From: Bacillus mesophilus
Lineage (GTDB): Bacteria > Bacillota > Bacilli > Bacillales > SA4
Length of the DNA stretch: 64,000 nucleotides
Reading direction: 5' to 3'
Assembly: GCF_011008845.1 (NCBI RefSeq)
Contig: NZ_JAAIWM010000003.1
Span: 310,001-374,000, forward strand
Shown piece by piece: positions 7,861-17,289 of the stretch. A program made the translations under genes and the position numbers. Numbering within the stretch: position 1 is the first letter of the stretch; each line of letters begins with the position of its first letter. The notes below the pieces were generated by a model that saw nothing but the letters and a program-made list of their open reading frames with translations, ran no database searches and had not been told where the DNA came from.

Positions 7861-8844
7861 TTAATTCACACCTTCCTCACTGTAAAGCCAACAGCTAGTA
7901 AAATGTTCTTCTGAAATTTTTTCTCTCGGAGGCTCTTGTTCATTGCATTTAGCAGTGGCAAACTGGCATCGAGGGGCGAAACGACAGCCTTTTGGCATTT
8001 GGTCAGCTAATGGTACCGATCCTGGTATGTCCATCAGCCGCTGTTGTTCATCTGCTAAACTCGGTATGGAGTGCAATAAGCCGACTGTATATGGATGTTT
8101 TGTATGATTAAAAATATGTTCTACTGGTCCCTCTTCAACCACTTTTCCAGCATACATCACAATCACTCTGTCACAATTTTCGGCTACTACCCCCAGATCG
8201 TGGGTGATTAACATGATCGCCGTATTGAATTCCTGTTGTAATGATTTCATTAGATCAAGAATTTGGGCTTGAATGGTGACATCAAGAGCTGTGGTTGGCT
8301 CATCAGCAATTAATAATTTGGGATTACAGGATAAGGCAATGGCAATCATGACCCGCTGCCTCATTCCCCCAGAAAGCTGATGTGGATACTCATTAATAAT
8401 TTCCTCAGCTCTTGGGATCCCTACCTTTTTTAACATGGAAACTGATTTTTTCCTCGCCTCTGCCTTTGATACTTTTGAATGAGCTAAAATCATTTCATTC
8501 ATCTGATATCCAATGGTTAATACCGGATTTAAAGATGACATCGGATCCTGGAAAATCATCGAAATCTCTTTCCCTCTGATTTGCCGATATTCACCGTCTG
8601 ACATCTTAATTAATGATTTTCCATTGTATTCAATTTTAGAATCAGCACCAAGCTTACTGTAATCACTTGGGAGCAGCCCCATGATTGAGAGTGATGTGAC
8701 ACTTTTTCCACAACCAGATTCCCCGACGACACCAAGTGTTTCTCCGGTGTTTACGAGGAAACTTACACCCTTTACAGTTGAAATATAATCCTGATCCTTC
8801 TTAAATAAGATTTCAAGATCCTTCACTTCTAAGAGAGCTGTCAT
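7861..8844 (-). CDS. Peptide ABC transporter ATP-binding protein (OppD/DppD type)
   Basis: A 327-residue partner ATPase. Walker A G-E-S-G-C-G-K-S is at residues 41-48. The signature L-S-G-G-M-R-Q-R and Walker [13 protein letters not shown] are intact. The C-terminal extension has the [10 protein letters not shown] motif seen in OppD-type proteins. It would form a heterodimer with the downstream ATPase beneath the two permeases. It lies 4 bases after the DUF1028 gene, so it is translated from the same operon. Confidence 0.95.
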   Translation of the reverse strand: MTALLEVKDLEILFKKDQDYISTVKGVSFLVNTGETLGVVGESGCGKSVTSLSIMGLLPSDYSKLGADSKIEYNGKSLIKMSDGEYRQIRGKEISMIFQDPMSSLNPVLTIGYQMNEMILAHSKVSKAEARKKSVSMLKKVGIPRAEEIINEYPHQLSGGMRQRVMIAIALSCNPKLLIADEPTTALDVTIQAQILDLMKSLQQEFNTAIMLITHDLGVVAENCDRVIVMYAGKVVEEGPVEHIFNHTKHPYTVGLLHSIPSLADEQQRLMDIPGSVPLADQMPKGCRFAPRCQFATAKCNEQEPPREKISEEHFTSCWLYSEEGVN

Positions 8845-8848
8845 GATA

Positions 8849-9739
8849 TCAGTCCTCTCGCTTCACTAAATTTTCGATAAACTCAACTACCTTTTTATCT
8901 ACATATCCAACGTTTTGGATTCGTTCATCAAAGTTTTCAATTAAATGAAAGGAATGTAATCCTTCAAAAAGCTGTTCATCAGTTGGTTGATCACTGCTTA
9001 TATAGTCTAATTTTAATAACTGTGAGATGAGCTGATCTTTTAGGGGTCCCTCTATCTTTAAGATATCCTTTGATTCGGATTTTTTAAAATAGAGCTGATG
9101 AAGCTCTAGTAATCTAGTAAGTTCACTTACAGGTTCCTGATGATCATCAACGCGTAAATCTATATAGCGATCATCAAATCCACCATATCCACCCTTATCT
9201 TTTACAACCAAAAGGGCAGCAGATTGTTTTCCTCGACTATCTCCTCCAGCGTCATCCCCAGCAGACAAAGCTTTTAATAGTCTAGTAGCAAGGTCTCCCG
9301 TACTATTTTTGAATGCCTCACTCATGGCAACTACAACCTGATCGTCAACTAGGATATTTCCTTGACAGGCAAAGTTTTCTCCAACAAGCCCACCTGCCCA
9401 GCTATAACAATCTTCACCTGTATGTGTGGCCCCATTACCATTTGCATCAACCAATCCAACTTGTCGAGAATTCTTTTTATCATCATGCTCTGTTAAGATA
9501 CTAAGTGCCTCTTCGGCGCTTTTACCTTCTTCCATCAATTGTAATCCTTTACGTCCATAATCCACATTGACCCAAGATTGTGTAGCAATGGCTCCGACTC
9601 CAGCTTTTGCCCATGGAACAAGTGATCCAACAGCTAAAAACTTAGATGCAACAGCTACGCCATGCTCTTTTGTTTCTGGGTCATATCCGACAATTGAAAA
9701 TGTATTCACATAGTCTCGAGGTATTTTAATTGATTTCAT
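8849..9739 (-). CDS. DUF1028 protein (Ntn-hydrolase-like) inside the importer operon
   Basis: A 296-residue DUF1028 protein. The hallmark segments are T-F-S-I-V-G-Y-D-P at residues 13-21, G-V-A-V-A-S-K-F-L-A-V-G-S-L-V-P-W-A, then G-V-G-A-I-A-T-Q-S, and a Gly-rich D-D-A-G-G-D-S-R-G-K-Q-S-A-A. The DUF1028 family is related to N-terminal-nucleophile hydrolases. Most members start M-T-F-S, leaving Thr as nucleophile after Met removal. Here 12 residues precede Thr13, and AAAGGATGA supports the first ATG, so self-cleavage or an alternative GTG start at codon 11 would be needed. The importer context suggests it hydrolyses the imported substrate; that is inference. Confidence 0.9.
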   Translation of the reverse strand: MKSIKIPRDYVNTFSIVGYDPETKEHGVAVASKFLAVGSLVPWAKAGVGAIATQSWVNVDYGRKGLQLMEEGKSAEEALSILTEHDDKKNSRQVGLVDANGNGATHTGEDCYSWAGGLVGENFACQGNILVDDQVVVAMSEAFKNSTGDLATRLLKALSAGDDAGGDSRGKQSAALLVVKDKGGYGGFDDRYIDLRVDDHQEPVSELTRLLELHQLYFKKSESKDILKIEGPLKDQLISQLLKLDYISSDQPTDEQLFEGLHSFHLIENFDERIQNVGYVDKKVVEFIENLVKRED

Positions 9740-9760
9740 CTATCGCTCATCCTTTCCCAT

Positions 9761-10681
9761 TTATTTTGATTTAGGATCAAATGCATCTCTTAATCCATCT
9801 CCCACTAAGTTGAGTGAAAGTACGACAAGGAAAATTGCAAATCCAGGTAAGAGACTTACATGTGGCGCAACACGAATAAACTTTTGTCCTTCACTTAACA
9901 TAACACCCCACTCTGACATCGGAGGCTGGGCACCTAGACCTAAAAAGCTCATCCCTGAAGCAGCTAAAATCATCCAGCCTACATCAAGACTCGCAGCAAC
10001 GATTAATGGAGGAAAACAGTGCGGTAAAATATGGTGAACAATAATATGGCCATGACCTGCACCGAGGGCACGTTCTGCCAATACAAATTCCATATTTCGA
10101 TACATTAAGGCGCTACCTCTCACAATACGTGCATAATAAGGTATTCCTACAATACTTACTGCAATCATCGTATTCATTAACCCAGGTCCTAAAGCAGCAA
10201 TAATCGCAATAGCTAAAAGGACATATGGAAAGGCCATTAAGATATCCATAAAACGCATAATGACAGTATCAAAGAACCTTTGAAAATATCCTGCAATTAA
10301 ACCCAATATAGCTCCAAAAAATAGGGCAATTCCAACCGCAATAAAGCCTATAGCAACTGAGACTCTTCCACCCCAAATAAGTCTACTTAATAGATCTCTC
10401 CCCAGGTCATCAGTACCGAGTACAGATCCTTCACTTCCAATCGGTTTAAGTCGGTTGGCTAAATCAACTTCCTCTGGATTGGCTAGGGGTAATACTGGGG
10501 CTAAAAATAATAAACTAAGAATAATCATTAAAATGATTGTTCCTACTATCGCGGCCCTATCTTTTCGAAACTTTTTAAAAGCGATCTTCCATGGTCCTTC
10601 GACCTTCTTCACTTTTTCTATATTGATTCGATTTTCGCCTTTAATTGGAGGCGTTTCATTAAAATTGATATTTGGTTCCAT
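9761..10681 (-). CDS. Peptide ABC transporter permease (DppC/OppC type)
   Basis: A 306-residue inner membrane permease. It has a cytoplasmic N-terminal tail with a conserved F-K-K-F-R-K-D-R-A-A box, then six membrane helices. The extracytoplasmic segment after helix 1 contains G-T-D-D-L-G-R-D-L-L-S-R, diagnostic of the DppC/OppC family. The EAA coupling loop (E-R-A-L-G-A-G-H then H-H-I-L-P-H) contacts the ATPases. It is 14 bases downstream of the DppB-type gene. Confidence 0.95.
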   Translation of the reverse strand: MEPNINFNETPPIKGENRINIEKVKKVEGPWKIAFKKFRKDRAAIVGTIILMIILSLLFLAPVLPLANPEEVDLANRLKPIGSEGSVLGTDDLGRDLLSRLIWGGRVSVAIGFIAVGIALFFGAILGLIAGYFQRFFDTVIMRFMDILMAFPYVLLAIAIIAALGPGLMNTMIAVSIVGIPYYARIVRGSALMYRNMEFVLAERALGAGHGHIIVHHILPHCFPPLIVAASLDVGWMILAASGMSFLGLGAQPPMSEWGVMLSEGQKFIRVAPHVSLLPGFAIFLVVLSLNLVGDGLRDAFDPKSK

Positions 10682-10695
10682 CTTTCTTTCACCAC

Positions 10696-11643
10696 CTACT
10701 GATAGGAAATTCGGGGATCAAGTATTGCATATAAAATATCTACAATTAAATTGACGAGAACATATGTCGTTGCCACGAACAAGATCACACCCTGAACGAG
10801 TGGAAAATCTCGTGCCATAATTCCATTAATCATAAGCGTTCCAATGCCTGGCCAGGAGAAAATCATTTCTACCAAAACAGCTCCTGCCAATAAAAAACCC
10901 ACTTGCATCCCTAATACAGTTAACACTGGGATAAATGCATTTTTTAATGCATGAATGTAAATGACTTGTCTTTCATGAATGCCCTTCGATCTGGCAGTTC
11001 GAATATAATCCTGTTCAAAAACCTCTAACATACTTGAACGTGTCATCCTTGCAATGATGGCCCCTGCTCCAGCCGATAACGCAAGTGACGGAAGGACAAG
11101 ATGCTTTAATAGCTCAAATAGTCCTGATCCACCTGGAGAATACATTCCTGAGATTGGCAGGATTTCTAGCTTTAATCCAAATACAATTTGCAGGATGATT
11201 CCTAACCAGAATACTGGCAAACAAAAGCCGATCAGAACAAATAGCATTAAACCACGATCTAACCACGAGTATTTTTTATAAGCTGATATGATTCCAACAC
11301 CAATCCCGATAACAGCTGCAATTAATGCACTAAACAATGTTAAAATGAGAGTTGCACCAAAACGGTCCATTAAAAGAGGTAACACGTCCATTTTCATTTG
11401 TAAGGACCTTCCCCAATCACCACTAAACATATTACCAATCCAAGAAAAATATTGAATATGTAATGGCTGATCTAGACCTAATTGCATATTCAACTTATCA
11501 ATCGATTCTTGAGTTGCTTTTGGTCCTAACATGATTTTCGCTGGATCTCCTGGAGATAAATGCATGATAGCAAAAACAAGAATGGTAACACCAAATAAAA
11601 CTGGAATTAGCCCACCTATTCTTCGTAGTATATAAGACGCCAC
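10696..11643 (-). CDS. Peptide ABC transporter permease (DppB/OppB type)
   Basis: A 315-residue permease with six predicted helices. Typical features are the N-terminal Y-I-L-R-R-I-G-G-L-I-P-V-L-F-G-V-T, the periplasmic-type H-L-S-P-G-D-P-A, and the EAA loop with R-T-A-R-S-K-G-I-H and A-L-K-N-A-F-I-P-V. It pairs with the DppC-type permease. It sits 70 bases after the binding-protein gene. Confidence 0.95.
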   Translation of the reverse strand: MASYILRRIGGLIPVLFGVTILVFAIMHLSPGDPAKIMLGPKATQESIDKLNMQLGLDQPLHIQYFSWIGNMFSGDWGRSLQMKMDVLPLLMDRFGATLILTLFSALIAAVIGIGVGIISAYKKYSWLDRGLMLFVLIGFCLPVFWLGIILQIVFGLKLEILPISGMYSPGGSGLFELLKHLVLPSLALSAGAGAIIARMTRSSMLEVFEQDYIRTARSKGIHERQVIYIHALKNAFIPVLTVLGMQVGFLLAGAVLVEMIFSWPGIGTLMINGIMARDFPLVQGVILFVATTYVLVNLIVDILYAILDPRISYQ

Positions 11644-11713
11644 CTAAGAGCCACCTCTTTCAATCAAAAAAATGGTAAAGAGGAGATTTCTCCCCTCTCT
11701 ACTGCTCATTTAC

Positions 11714-13300
11714 CTAATCTAACGTGACTGAAGAAAAACGGAACACACCAGTTGGATGTAGTTTGAAATTCTTCACTGAACTATTTGCGACAACAATTTG
11801 TTTCTCATGATCAATGATGACCCATGGAGCATCTTCCATGATAAGCTCTTGAGCTTCTTCATACATAGCTGTACGTTGACCCTTGTCTTTCGTAATACGA
11901 GCTTCCTTTAATAACTCATCTACTCTATCGTTTTGGTAGTATGCATCATTAAATCCATTTGTTGGCCATTGTTCGCCGCTAAGAAGGATATATAAGAAGT
12001 TATCAGGATCACCGTTATCTCCAATCCAAGACATTTGGTGCATATCCATGTCATTATCTTCTTGTGGAACAAAGACCTTATCTAAATAAGCTCCCCATTC
12101 TAATGTTTGTATTTCTACATTAATCCCTACTTTTGCAAGATCTGACTGAATAGCAGCTGCCATGGCTTGTGGCTGTTGCATACCTGAACCGGATTCAGGC
12201 ACCCAATATGTCACATCAAATCCATCAGCGTAACCAGCTTCAGCGAGTAACTCTTTTGCCTTCTCAGGATTATATGGATAATTCTTTACGTCCGGGTTAT
12301 GTCCCCAAACAGTTGGTGGAACCGGGCTGTTTGCCAATTCACCTGTTCCTTGTAGGATTCCGTCAACAATCGCTTCTTTATTAATCGCGTAGTTTACAGC
12401 TTGACGAACTTTCACGTTATTAAATGGTTCTTTTTGAGTGTTTAGTGCAGTCCACCAAACATGCATCCCTGCTTGTTCAATCACTTGAAGATTACTGTCT
12501 CCTCGAAGACGTTCAAGATCATCTGGTGGTATATTTACAATCAAGTCAATATTTCCAGATTCTAGTTCAGCTAAACGAGTTTGTGCTTCAGTGATAGGTT
12601 TAAAGATTAGCTGATCAATGGATGGAGCTCCACCAAAATAATCCTCATTCTTTTCCAATACTACTTCAACACCCTTATTCCAGCTTACAAACTTAAAAGG
12701 TCCAGTTCCGACTGGATTCATTGTAAAATCAGAACTGTGTTTTTCTAGTGCAGTTGGACTAACAATACTAGCCGCATGCATCGCCATATTACTTAAAAAT
12801 GGAGCAAAAGGTTCTTTAAGAGTAATTTTGACAGTAAACTCATCAACTACTTCTACTTTTTCTACAGGACCAAATGTAAAATCAGCATAAGCGAATGTTC
12901 CTGTATCATGATAAGGATGATTAGAATCTGTTTGACGCTCAATACTAAACTTCACAGCTTCCGCATTGAATGGAGTGCCATCATGGAATTTTACATCCTG
13001 TCTAAGATGGAATGTATATTCTTTACCATCTTCAGAAATATCCCATTTCTCGGCTAAATCTGGTTCAAGCTCTGTGCTTTCATCTTTAAATTTAACAAGT
13101 TGATCATAAAGCTCCATTGCAGCTCTACTAGAATTATAATCTGATAGCTGATGAGCATCTAACGTCGTCGGCTCAGCTTCAAGCCCTACAACAAGGGTTC
13201 CATCTGAACCTGCCTTATCAGAAGTTTGTGAAGAACACGCACTTACCAATAATGAACATGATAATAACAGGGCAAGCCATAACTTATTCTTTCTTTTCAT
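11714..13300 (-). CDS. Extracellular solute-binding lipoprotein, family 5
   Basis: A 528-residue lipoprotein that captures the importer's substrate on the outer face of the membrane. The signal peptide has K-R-K-N-K followed by a hydrophobic core and lipobox L-V-S-A-C, with the lipidated Cys at residue 22. SBP family 5 (DppA/OppA/NikA) features include Y-D-Q-L-V-K-F, the L-R-Q-D-V-K-F-H-D-G-T-P-F-N-A signature and V-R-Q-A-V-N-Y-A-I-N-K. It is the first gene of the importer operon, following a terminator at 13344. Confidence 0.96.
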   Translation of the reverse strand: MKRKNKLWLALLLSCSLLVSACSSQTSDKAGSDGTLVVGLEAEPTTLDAHQLSDYNSSRAAMELYDQLVKFKDESTELEPDLAEKWDISEDGKEYTFHLRQDVKFHDGTPFNAEAVKFSIERQTDSNHPYHDTGTFAYADFTFGPVEKVEVVDEFTVKITLKEPFAPFLSNMAMHAASIVSPTALEKHSSDFTMNPVGTGPFKFVSWNKGVEVVLEKNEDYFGGAPSIDQLIFKPITEAQTRLAELESGNIDLIVNIPPDDLERLRGDSNLQVIEQAGMHVWWTALNTQKEPFNNVKVRQAVNYAINKEAIVDGILQGTGELANSPVPPTVWGHNPDVKNYPYNPEKAKELLAEAGYADGFDVTYWVPESGSGMQQPQAMAAAIQSDLAKVGINVEIQTLEWGAYLDKVFVPQEDNDMDMHQMSWIGDNGDPDNFLYILLSGEQWPTNGFNDAYYQNDRVDELLKEARITKDKGQRTAMYEEAQELIMEDAPWVIIDHEKQIVVANSSVKNFKLHPTGVFRFSSVTLD

Positions 13301-13343
13301 CCAATCTTTCCCCCTTTACCTTTTTACGAGTACAAGTTAAGTA

Positions 13344-13389
13344 TAAAAAAATCAGAAGGATATTTTTTCAATATCTTTCTGACTTTTTT
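13344..13389. terminator. Bidirectional intrinsic terminator
   Basis: TCAGAAGGATAT (13352-13363) pairs with ATATCTTTCTGA (13371-13382), with one G-T pair. A run of A before and of T after makes it work both ways. It ends the regulatory operon and separates it from the binding-protein gene. Confidence 0.9.
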
Positions 13390-14452
13390 AAATATTGTTA
13401 CTTTTTAGTTTAATTAACTTAATACATGCAATAATGACTAGAAAGAAAGAGAGCATACCTATTATACTTCCAAGATAAAAATAAATGGAAAGGATGGTTG
13501 CTCCCTTCTTGTAAATGAAAGCGGTAAATATAAATAAGAAGCACAGAATCGCAACTTGAATCATCTTATGTCTACTTGTATTAAGTTTTAATTTAGTTAT
13601 AAACTCAAACTCTCTGAATGAGATTACGGTAGAAAGGATGGTTAATAGATACAACATCACAATAATCAGATGAAAGACGAAAGGAGATGATTGTTTTTTA
13701 ATCAATAATAACAAAAGCTCGTTAAGATGCTCCGTTGTTAAATTTTGTGTCATAGCAAAAATGGTCATCGTAGAAAAAGCCAGGATCATGGTCGCAATGA
13801 TGAGAATACACACAAAAAGCTTGCGTATTCCTGTCCAGGCATCTGAACCACCATACTTCCGAAAAAGGGGGAGTAATAAAAAAAATTTACTGCTAAAGAT
13901 GAAGATTGCCACAACAAAATAAATGAGGTGATGTTCTTGATTAATATGTAAAACTTTCGGATGGTAGTGTAATAGATTATGATAGACCGTTTCAATTCCT
14001 TCCTGTAGATAAATATAGGTAGGTAAGAACTGAGCTAGTACAAAGATCAATGTAATATTTACTACTATGATGAAGTTCAACACTTTTTTAGAAGGATTCA
14101 ACCCAATCAAAACACTTACCATCACAATAAAATGGAGCAGAAATGAAGTTAGTCTACTCATATGGAAGCCGACTTCAAGGACAATCGTTCCAATGAACAT
14201 ATTTAGAATAAGGATCTCCAAAAGCCATATAAAGAAAATAACACTCCTATATGAATTTAACTTTGGTGTGAGTGAAGGCTCATATTTTAATAATGGCATT
14301 AACAGGATAAAGGAAGTTAATAGGGCAGCAACTACAAGTATTCCAGCTAATGCACCATAACGAAAGATAATTTCTCCTGCTAGAAATACGATACTTACTG
14401 AGAGCCAGGTACCTATTAAAATCGTTAAACTTAAAGATTTACTTTCTACCAT
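13388..14452 (-). CDS. Polytopic membrane protein, transporter-like
   Basis: A 354-residue protein with about ten hydrophobic helices. The N-terminus (S-L-T-I-L-I-G-T-W-L-S-V-S) and spacing resemble LeuT-fold or GerAB-like APC transporters, but no diagnostic motif is seen. It is the third gene of an operon after the sensor kinase and response regulator (13 bases downstream of the latter). It may act as a co-sensor or transporter linked to peptide uptake; this is inference. Confidence 0.7.
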   Translation of the reverse strand: MVESKSLSLTILIGTWLSVSIVFLAGEIIFRYGALAGILVVAALLTSFILLMPLLKYEPSLTPKLNSYRSVIFFIWLLEILILNMFIGTIVLEVGFHMSRLTSFLLHFIVMVSVLIGLNPSKKVLNFIIVVNITLIFVLAQFLPTYIYLQEGIETVYHNLLHYHPKVLHINQEHHLIYFVVAIFIFSSKFFLLLPLFRKYGGSDAWTGIRKLFVCILIIATMILAFSTMTIFAMTQNLTTEHLNELLLLLIKKQSSPFVFHLIIVMLYLLTILSTVISFREFEFITKLKLNTSRHKMIQVAILCFLFIFTAFIYKKGATILSIYFYLGSIIGMLSFFLVIIACIKLIKLKSNNI

Positions 14453-14465
14453 AGTTCGTCTCCTA

Positions 14466-15191
14466 CTAACTTGCTGAATTCCGATACCTTAATGGGGAAA
14501 ATTGGGTGATCTTCTTAAAAGAAGTACTAAAGTAGTGTTGACTATTAAACCCACATTCCTCTGCTACACGTTGAATTGACCAGTTCTTTTTCTTAAGTAA
14601 GAGTTGTTTAGCCATCTCAATTCGGTGCTGTAATAAATAATCAGAAAAAGGAATGCCCACTTCCTCACTGAATAAACGGCTAAAATAATTGGCATTAATG
14701 TGAAGTTCTCTAGAAATATCTGATAGCTTTATTGGTTCTTGGTAACGTTCCTGAACAATTTTGATGGCTTGTTGAATAACTTCAGAGTCGATTCCATGTT
14801 CTGGATATTTATTAACATATCCATTTAAAACGTTCTTAAATTCACTTTCAATGATGGGCTTTACCAAGTAGTCCAAAGCCTTTAAATACATAGACTGCTT
14901 TGCATACTCAAATTCCTGAAAAGCAGAAACAACAATGAAATCCATACTTGGCATAAGTTCCTTCATTTCTGCAGCAATATCAAGACCATTTTTTCCAGAT
15001 AACATAATATCAATAAAGGCCAGATGATACGTTATTCCTTCCTTTTTCATTTGCTTAATAAATGTTAAAGCTTCTGAGCCATTTCGTTTCTTCTCGATCT
15101 GCCATTTAGGAAAGTGATCATGAATTAATAACTCCAATTGGTCAAGCTCAATTGGCTCATCGTCTACTAACAAAACATTCATTTTATCCAC
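14466..15191 (-). CDS. Response regulator with AraC-type DNA-binding domain
   Basis: A 241-residue YesN-like regulator. The receiver domain spans residues about 4-120 with acidic pair D10/D11, phosphoacceptor D61 in F-I-D-I-M, and the conserved Lys in Y-L-V-K-P-I. Residues about 145-240 hold a two-helix-turn-helix AraC domain with the family signature C-G-F-N-S-Q-H-Y-F-S-T-S-F-K-K. It is encoded 5 bases after the kinase. The neighbouring importer operon is its most likely target. Confidence 0.93.
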   Translation of the reverse strand: MDKMNVLLVDDEPIELDQLELLIHDHFPKWQIEKKRNGSEALTFIKQMKKEGITYHLAFIDIMLSGKNGLDIAAEMKELMPSMDFIVVSAFQEFEYAKQSMYLKALDYLVKPIIESEFKNVLNGYVNKYPEHGIDSEVIQQAIKIVQERYQEPIKLSDISRELHINANYFSRLFSEEVGIPFSDYLLQHRIEMAKQLLLKKKNWSIQRVAEECGFNSQHYFSTSFKKITQFSPLRYRNSAS

Positions 15192-15196
15192 TCCTA

Positions 15197-15961
15197 TTAT
15201 TGAAGATTCTGATAGGTTAATGGCCAGTTAACAATAATGACTCCACCACTATTCTGTTTCGTTACATCTTGAATGGTGATCGATGACTTATTACCAAATA
15301 ATAACTCAAGCCTTCTTTTTACATTTATTAGTCCTATTCCTGATTCCTTTGATAGAAAAGGATCCCCTTGGAAACCAGGTCCATTATCTTGAACAACCAT
15401 CTGAATCACATCGTGATCGACAATTTGAATGGTGATTTGGAGAAGAGCATCTCCCTCAATCATTTCAATTCCATGCTTGAAGGAATTTTCAACCAATGTT
15501 TGGAGTAAATAAGGTACTGTAAGAGCTTTGTTTACCACTTCATTTACATCCCAAATGACCTCAAGTCGATACCCGAATCGAAGCATTTGAATCTCAAGAT
15601 AATGCTGGGTGTGCGAAATTTCTTCTTCTAAGAGAATCAATGCGTCCTTTTCTTGATATTTAGAACGAATATACAGAACCATATGTTCAAAGGATTGAGA
15701 GAGAATGTCATATTTTTTTAATCGAACTAGTCCATAAAGTGAGTTTAATGAATTAAATAAAAAATGAGGTTGTATTTGTTGATTAAGTTGAATAAATCTA
15801 CTTTTTTCAAGCTCTTTTTCAAGAGTAATTTGTCGGTTTTCAACGCGTAACAAGTAAGTCTGTTTTTCAAGCATATTATAAAACACTAGCGCTAATAACC
15901 CAGCAACAGGTCCGATAATACTAATAAGAAGAATAAGAAAAAAAATCTCATATGATAGCAT
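15197..15961 (-). CDS. Sensor histidine kinase (LytS/YesM type)
   Basis: A 254-residue short kinase. A single N-terminal membrane helix (residues about 5-30) is followed by a coiled coil and the His_kinase segment N-Q-Q-I-Q-P-H-F-L-F-N-S-L-N, with phosphorylated His66. The ATPase domain shows N-S-F-K-H-G (N box), D-N-G-P-G-F and G-I-G-L-I-N-V-K-R-R. There is no extracellular sensor domain, so signal input probably comes through a partner such as the membrane protein encoded downstream. Confidence 0.93.
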   Translation of the reverse strand: MLSYEIFFLILLISIIGPVAGLLALVFYNMLEKQTYLLRVENRQITLEKELEKSRFIQLNQQIQPHFLFNSLNSLYGLVRLKKYDILSQSFEHMVLYIRSKYQEKDALILLEEEISHTQHYLEIQMLRFGYRLEVIWDVNEVVNKALTVPYLLQTLVENSFKHGIEMIEGDALLQITIQIVDHDVIQMVVQDNGPGFQGDPFLSKESGIGLINVKRRLELLFGNKSSITIQDVTKQNSGGVIIVNWPLTYQNLQ

Positions 15962-16121
15962 TTCTTCACCGATTAGTCCGACATTTTATAAGGAGAATTT
16001 ATTTGATTTAAAAAAGGAGAGTATGTAGTACCTGGATAATAATTAAAGTTTTGGAATTTTCTGTTATAGTGATTTTAGCATGAAAGGAATTGGTAGTAAA
16101 TAACAATGTTGGTACGAGGGT

Positions 16122-16148
16122 GGTACGAGGGGACAGGGACCTTGTACC
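16122..16148 (-). repeat. R1 palindrome, reverse, with a partial second arm
   Basis: GGTACGAGGG at 16111-16120 duplicates the first arm just before the full copy. It is the left boundary of RAYT/comM module 1 and abuts the comM remnant. Confidence 0.92.
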
Positions 16149-16150
16149 AG

Positions 16151-16169
16151 TGGTTACTTTTGTCGACAT
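16151..16169 (-). pseudogene. comM 5' remnant (about 6 codons)
   Basis: The minus strand carries ATG-TCG-ACA-AAA-GTA-ACC, the first codons of comM (M-S-T-K-V-T), behind GGAGTGAAGCG, a ribosome binding site shared with the fragment starting at 44834. Homology ends abruptly and R1 begins two bases later. It lies 37 bases downstream of a RAYT gene. Confidence 0.8.
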
Positions 16170-16206
16170 CGCTTCACTCCTTTTCTCATCAAAGTCATAA
16201 ACGTTG

Positions 16207-16962
16207 CTACTTAGCTCGATATATAACACTTTTTGATATCCCAGTAATCCTTGAAATCTGTCCCAAGGAAACTCCTTTAATTTCTTTTACCTTAGAAAGA
16301 ATGACATCTCTTTGGTCCCGGTCCATCTGTTGAAGCATGCTACTACTCTCTATACCTAGAGAAAATAGATAATCCCTTACCTCCAAGTCAGAAAGTTTCA
16401 CTTCATATTCTAGACATTTATCGGCATTACTTTCTTCCATGTATTCCTTAAACGAATAGATCGCCACCTTACGATCCTCTGATAGCAAACGAAGTCCCCG
16501 GTCAATATCTACTATACTGACATGTTGAACATATTCATGAATACTTGTCCACCTACTATCCCAAACGGATTGAACGATCCCCGCCTTTAAAGGATTGTGA
16601 TGAATATATCGGAGAACCGTCAAAAAGTACCTCTTGTTTTCTACATTTTCACTCTTATAACGTTCCTGAAACAAATGCCCACACCGTTCATACTTCCAAT
16701 TGTACCAATAGACATAGCTTGAGCAAATTCTCATCATCACTTTGGATATCGATTCTTCACCCTCTTTTAATAAAAGATGAACATGATTATCCATCAAACA
16801 ATAACCATACAGTTCAAACCCACTAATTCTCTTATACTTTACAAGAATCTCTAGGAACTGATCTTTATCTTCTTCATCCTCAAAAATCACTTGTCTATTA
16901 ATACCTCTCATAATAATGTGGTAAACCCCACTCCTGCTGGGTTTCCTTGCTTTTCTTGGCAA
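16207..16962 (-). CDS. REP-associated tyrosine transposase (RAYT), intact copy
   Basis: A 251-residue IS200-like/HUH transposase of the RAYT type. The start is TTG 16962 behind GGAGGTGAT, giving the family's usual L-P-R-K-A-R N-terminus. The HUH motif D-N-H-V-H-L-L-L has its His at residues 60 and 62. The nucleophile is probably Tyr119 in R-Y-I-H-H-N-P. The C-terminus has a helix-turn-helix (L-G-Q-I-S-R-I-T-G-I-S). RAYTs nick and join single-stranded REP hairpins and stay as single-copy domesticated genes in many bacteria. Directly downstream is a comM 5' remnant and R1. This is the only copy here with all motifs. Confidence 0.93.
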   Translation of the reverse strand: MPRKARKPSRSGVYHIIMRGINRQVIFEDEEDKDQFLEILVKYKRISGFELYGYCLMDNHVHLLLKEGEESISKVMMRICSSYVYWYNWKYERCGHLFQERYKSENVENKRYFLTVLRYIHHNPLKAGIVQSVWDSRWTSIHEYVQHVSIVDIDRGLRLLSEDRKVAIYSFKEYMEESNADKCLEYEVKLSDLEVRDYLFSLGIESSSMLQQMDRDQRDVILSKVKEIKGVSLGQISRITGISKSVIYRAK

Positions 16963-17033
16963 ACATCTATCACCTCCAATTACATCATAAAAAAACAATG
17001 CTAGTAATGAGAATCATATAAACTATTGTCCTT

Positions 17034-17220
17034 GGAATTTGGTTAAGCTTAGGGAAGGATAAAAATATGAAGGAATACTAGAAGATTAAAAGAGTTGAAA
17101 TTTCGAGGTTAGAATTTCATATTCTACAAAGAATGGGAACATCCCTTCTTTATATTAGCAAAATTTTTCCGTATCTTTACTAATATATAGTAAGACAGGA
17201 ACCTTAATTTAATCTCACCT
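17034..17220. repeat. RAYT-upstream repeat block, copy 1
   Basis: About 190 bases upstream of the RAYT gene, shared with 18129-18312 and 45441-45624. Recognisable parts are GGAATTTGGTTAAG, GAGTTGAAATT and ATCCCTTCTTTATATTA. The right arm of the internal hairpin has decayed here. Confidence 0.85.
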
Positions 17221-17249
17221 TTTAAATTAACTGGAAAAATTATCAAGGT

Positions 17250-17276
17250 GGTATGAAGTCCCTGTCCCCTCGTAAC
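17250..17276 (+). repeat. R1 palindrome, forward
   Basis: Reads GGTATGAAG then TCCCTGTCCCC. It is the right boundary of RAYT/comM module 1 and ends 13 bases before the stop codon of the next gene. Confidence 0.9.
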
Positions 17277-17289
17277 TCCCTCATAACTA

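Noticed and set aside
13388..14452. GerAB spore-germination protein
   Set aside because: Length and helix count fit, but no GerA/GerC partners or typical motifs are seen; left as an unassigned transporter-like protein.
16008..16229. A 73-codon minus-strand frame spanning the RAYT end, comM start and R1
   Set aside because: It joins a gene tail, six comM codons and a repeat; no independent start or conserved sequence.
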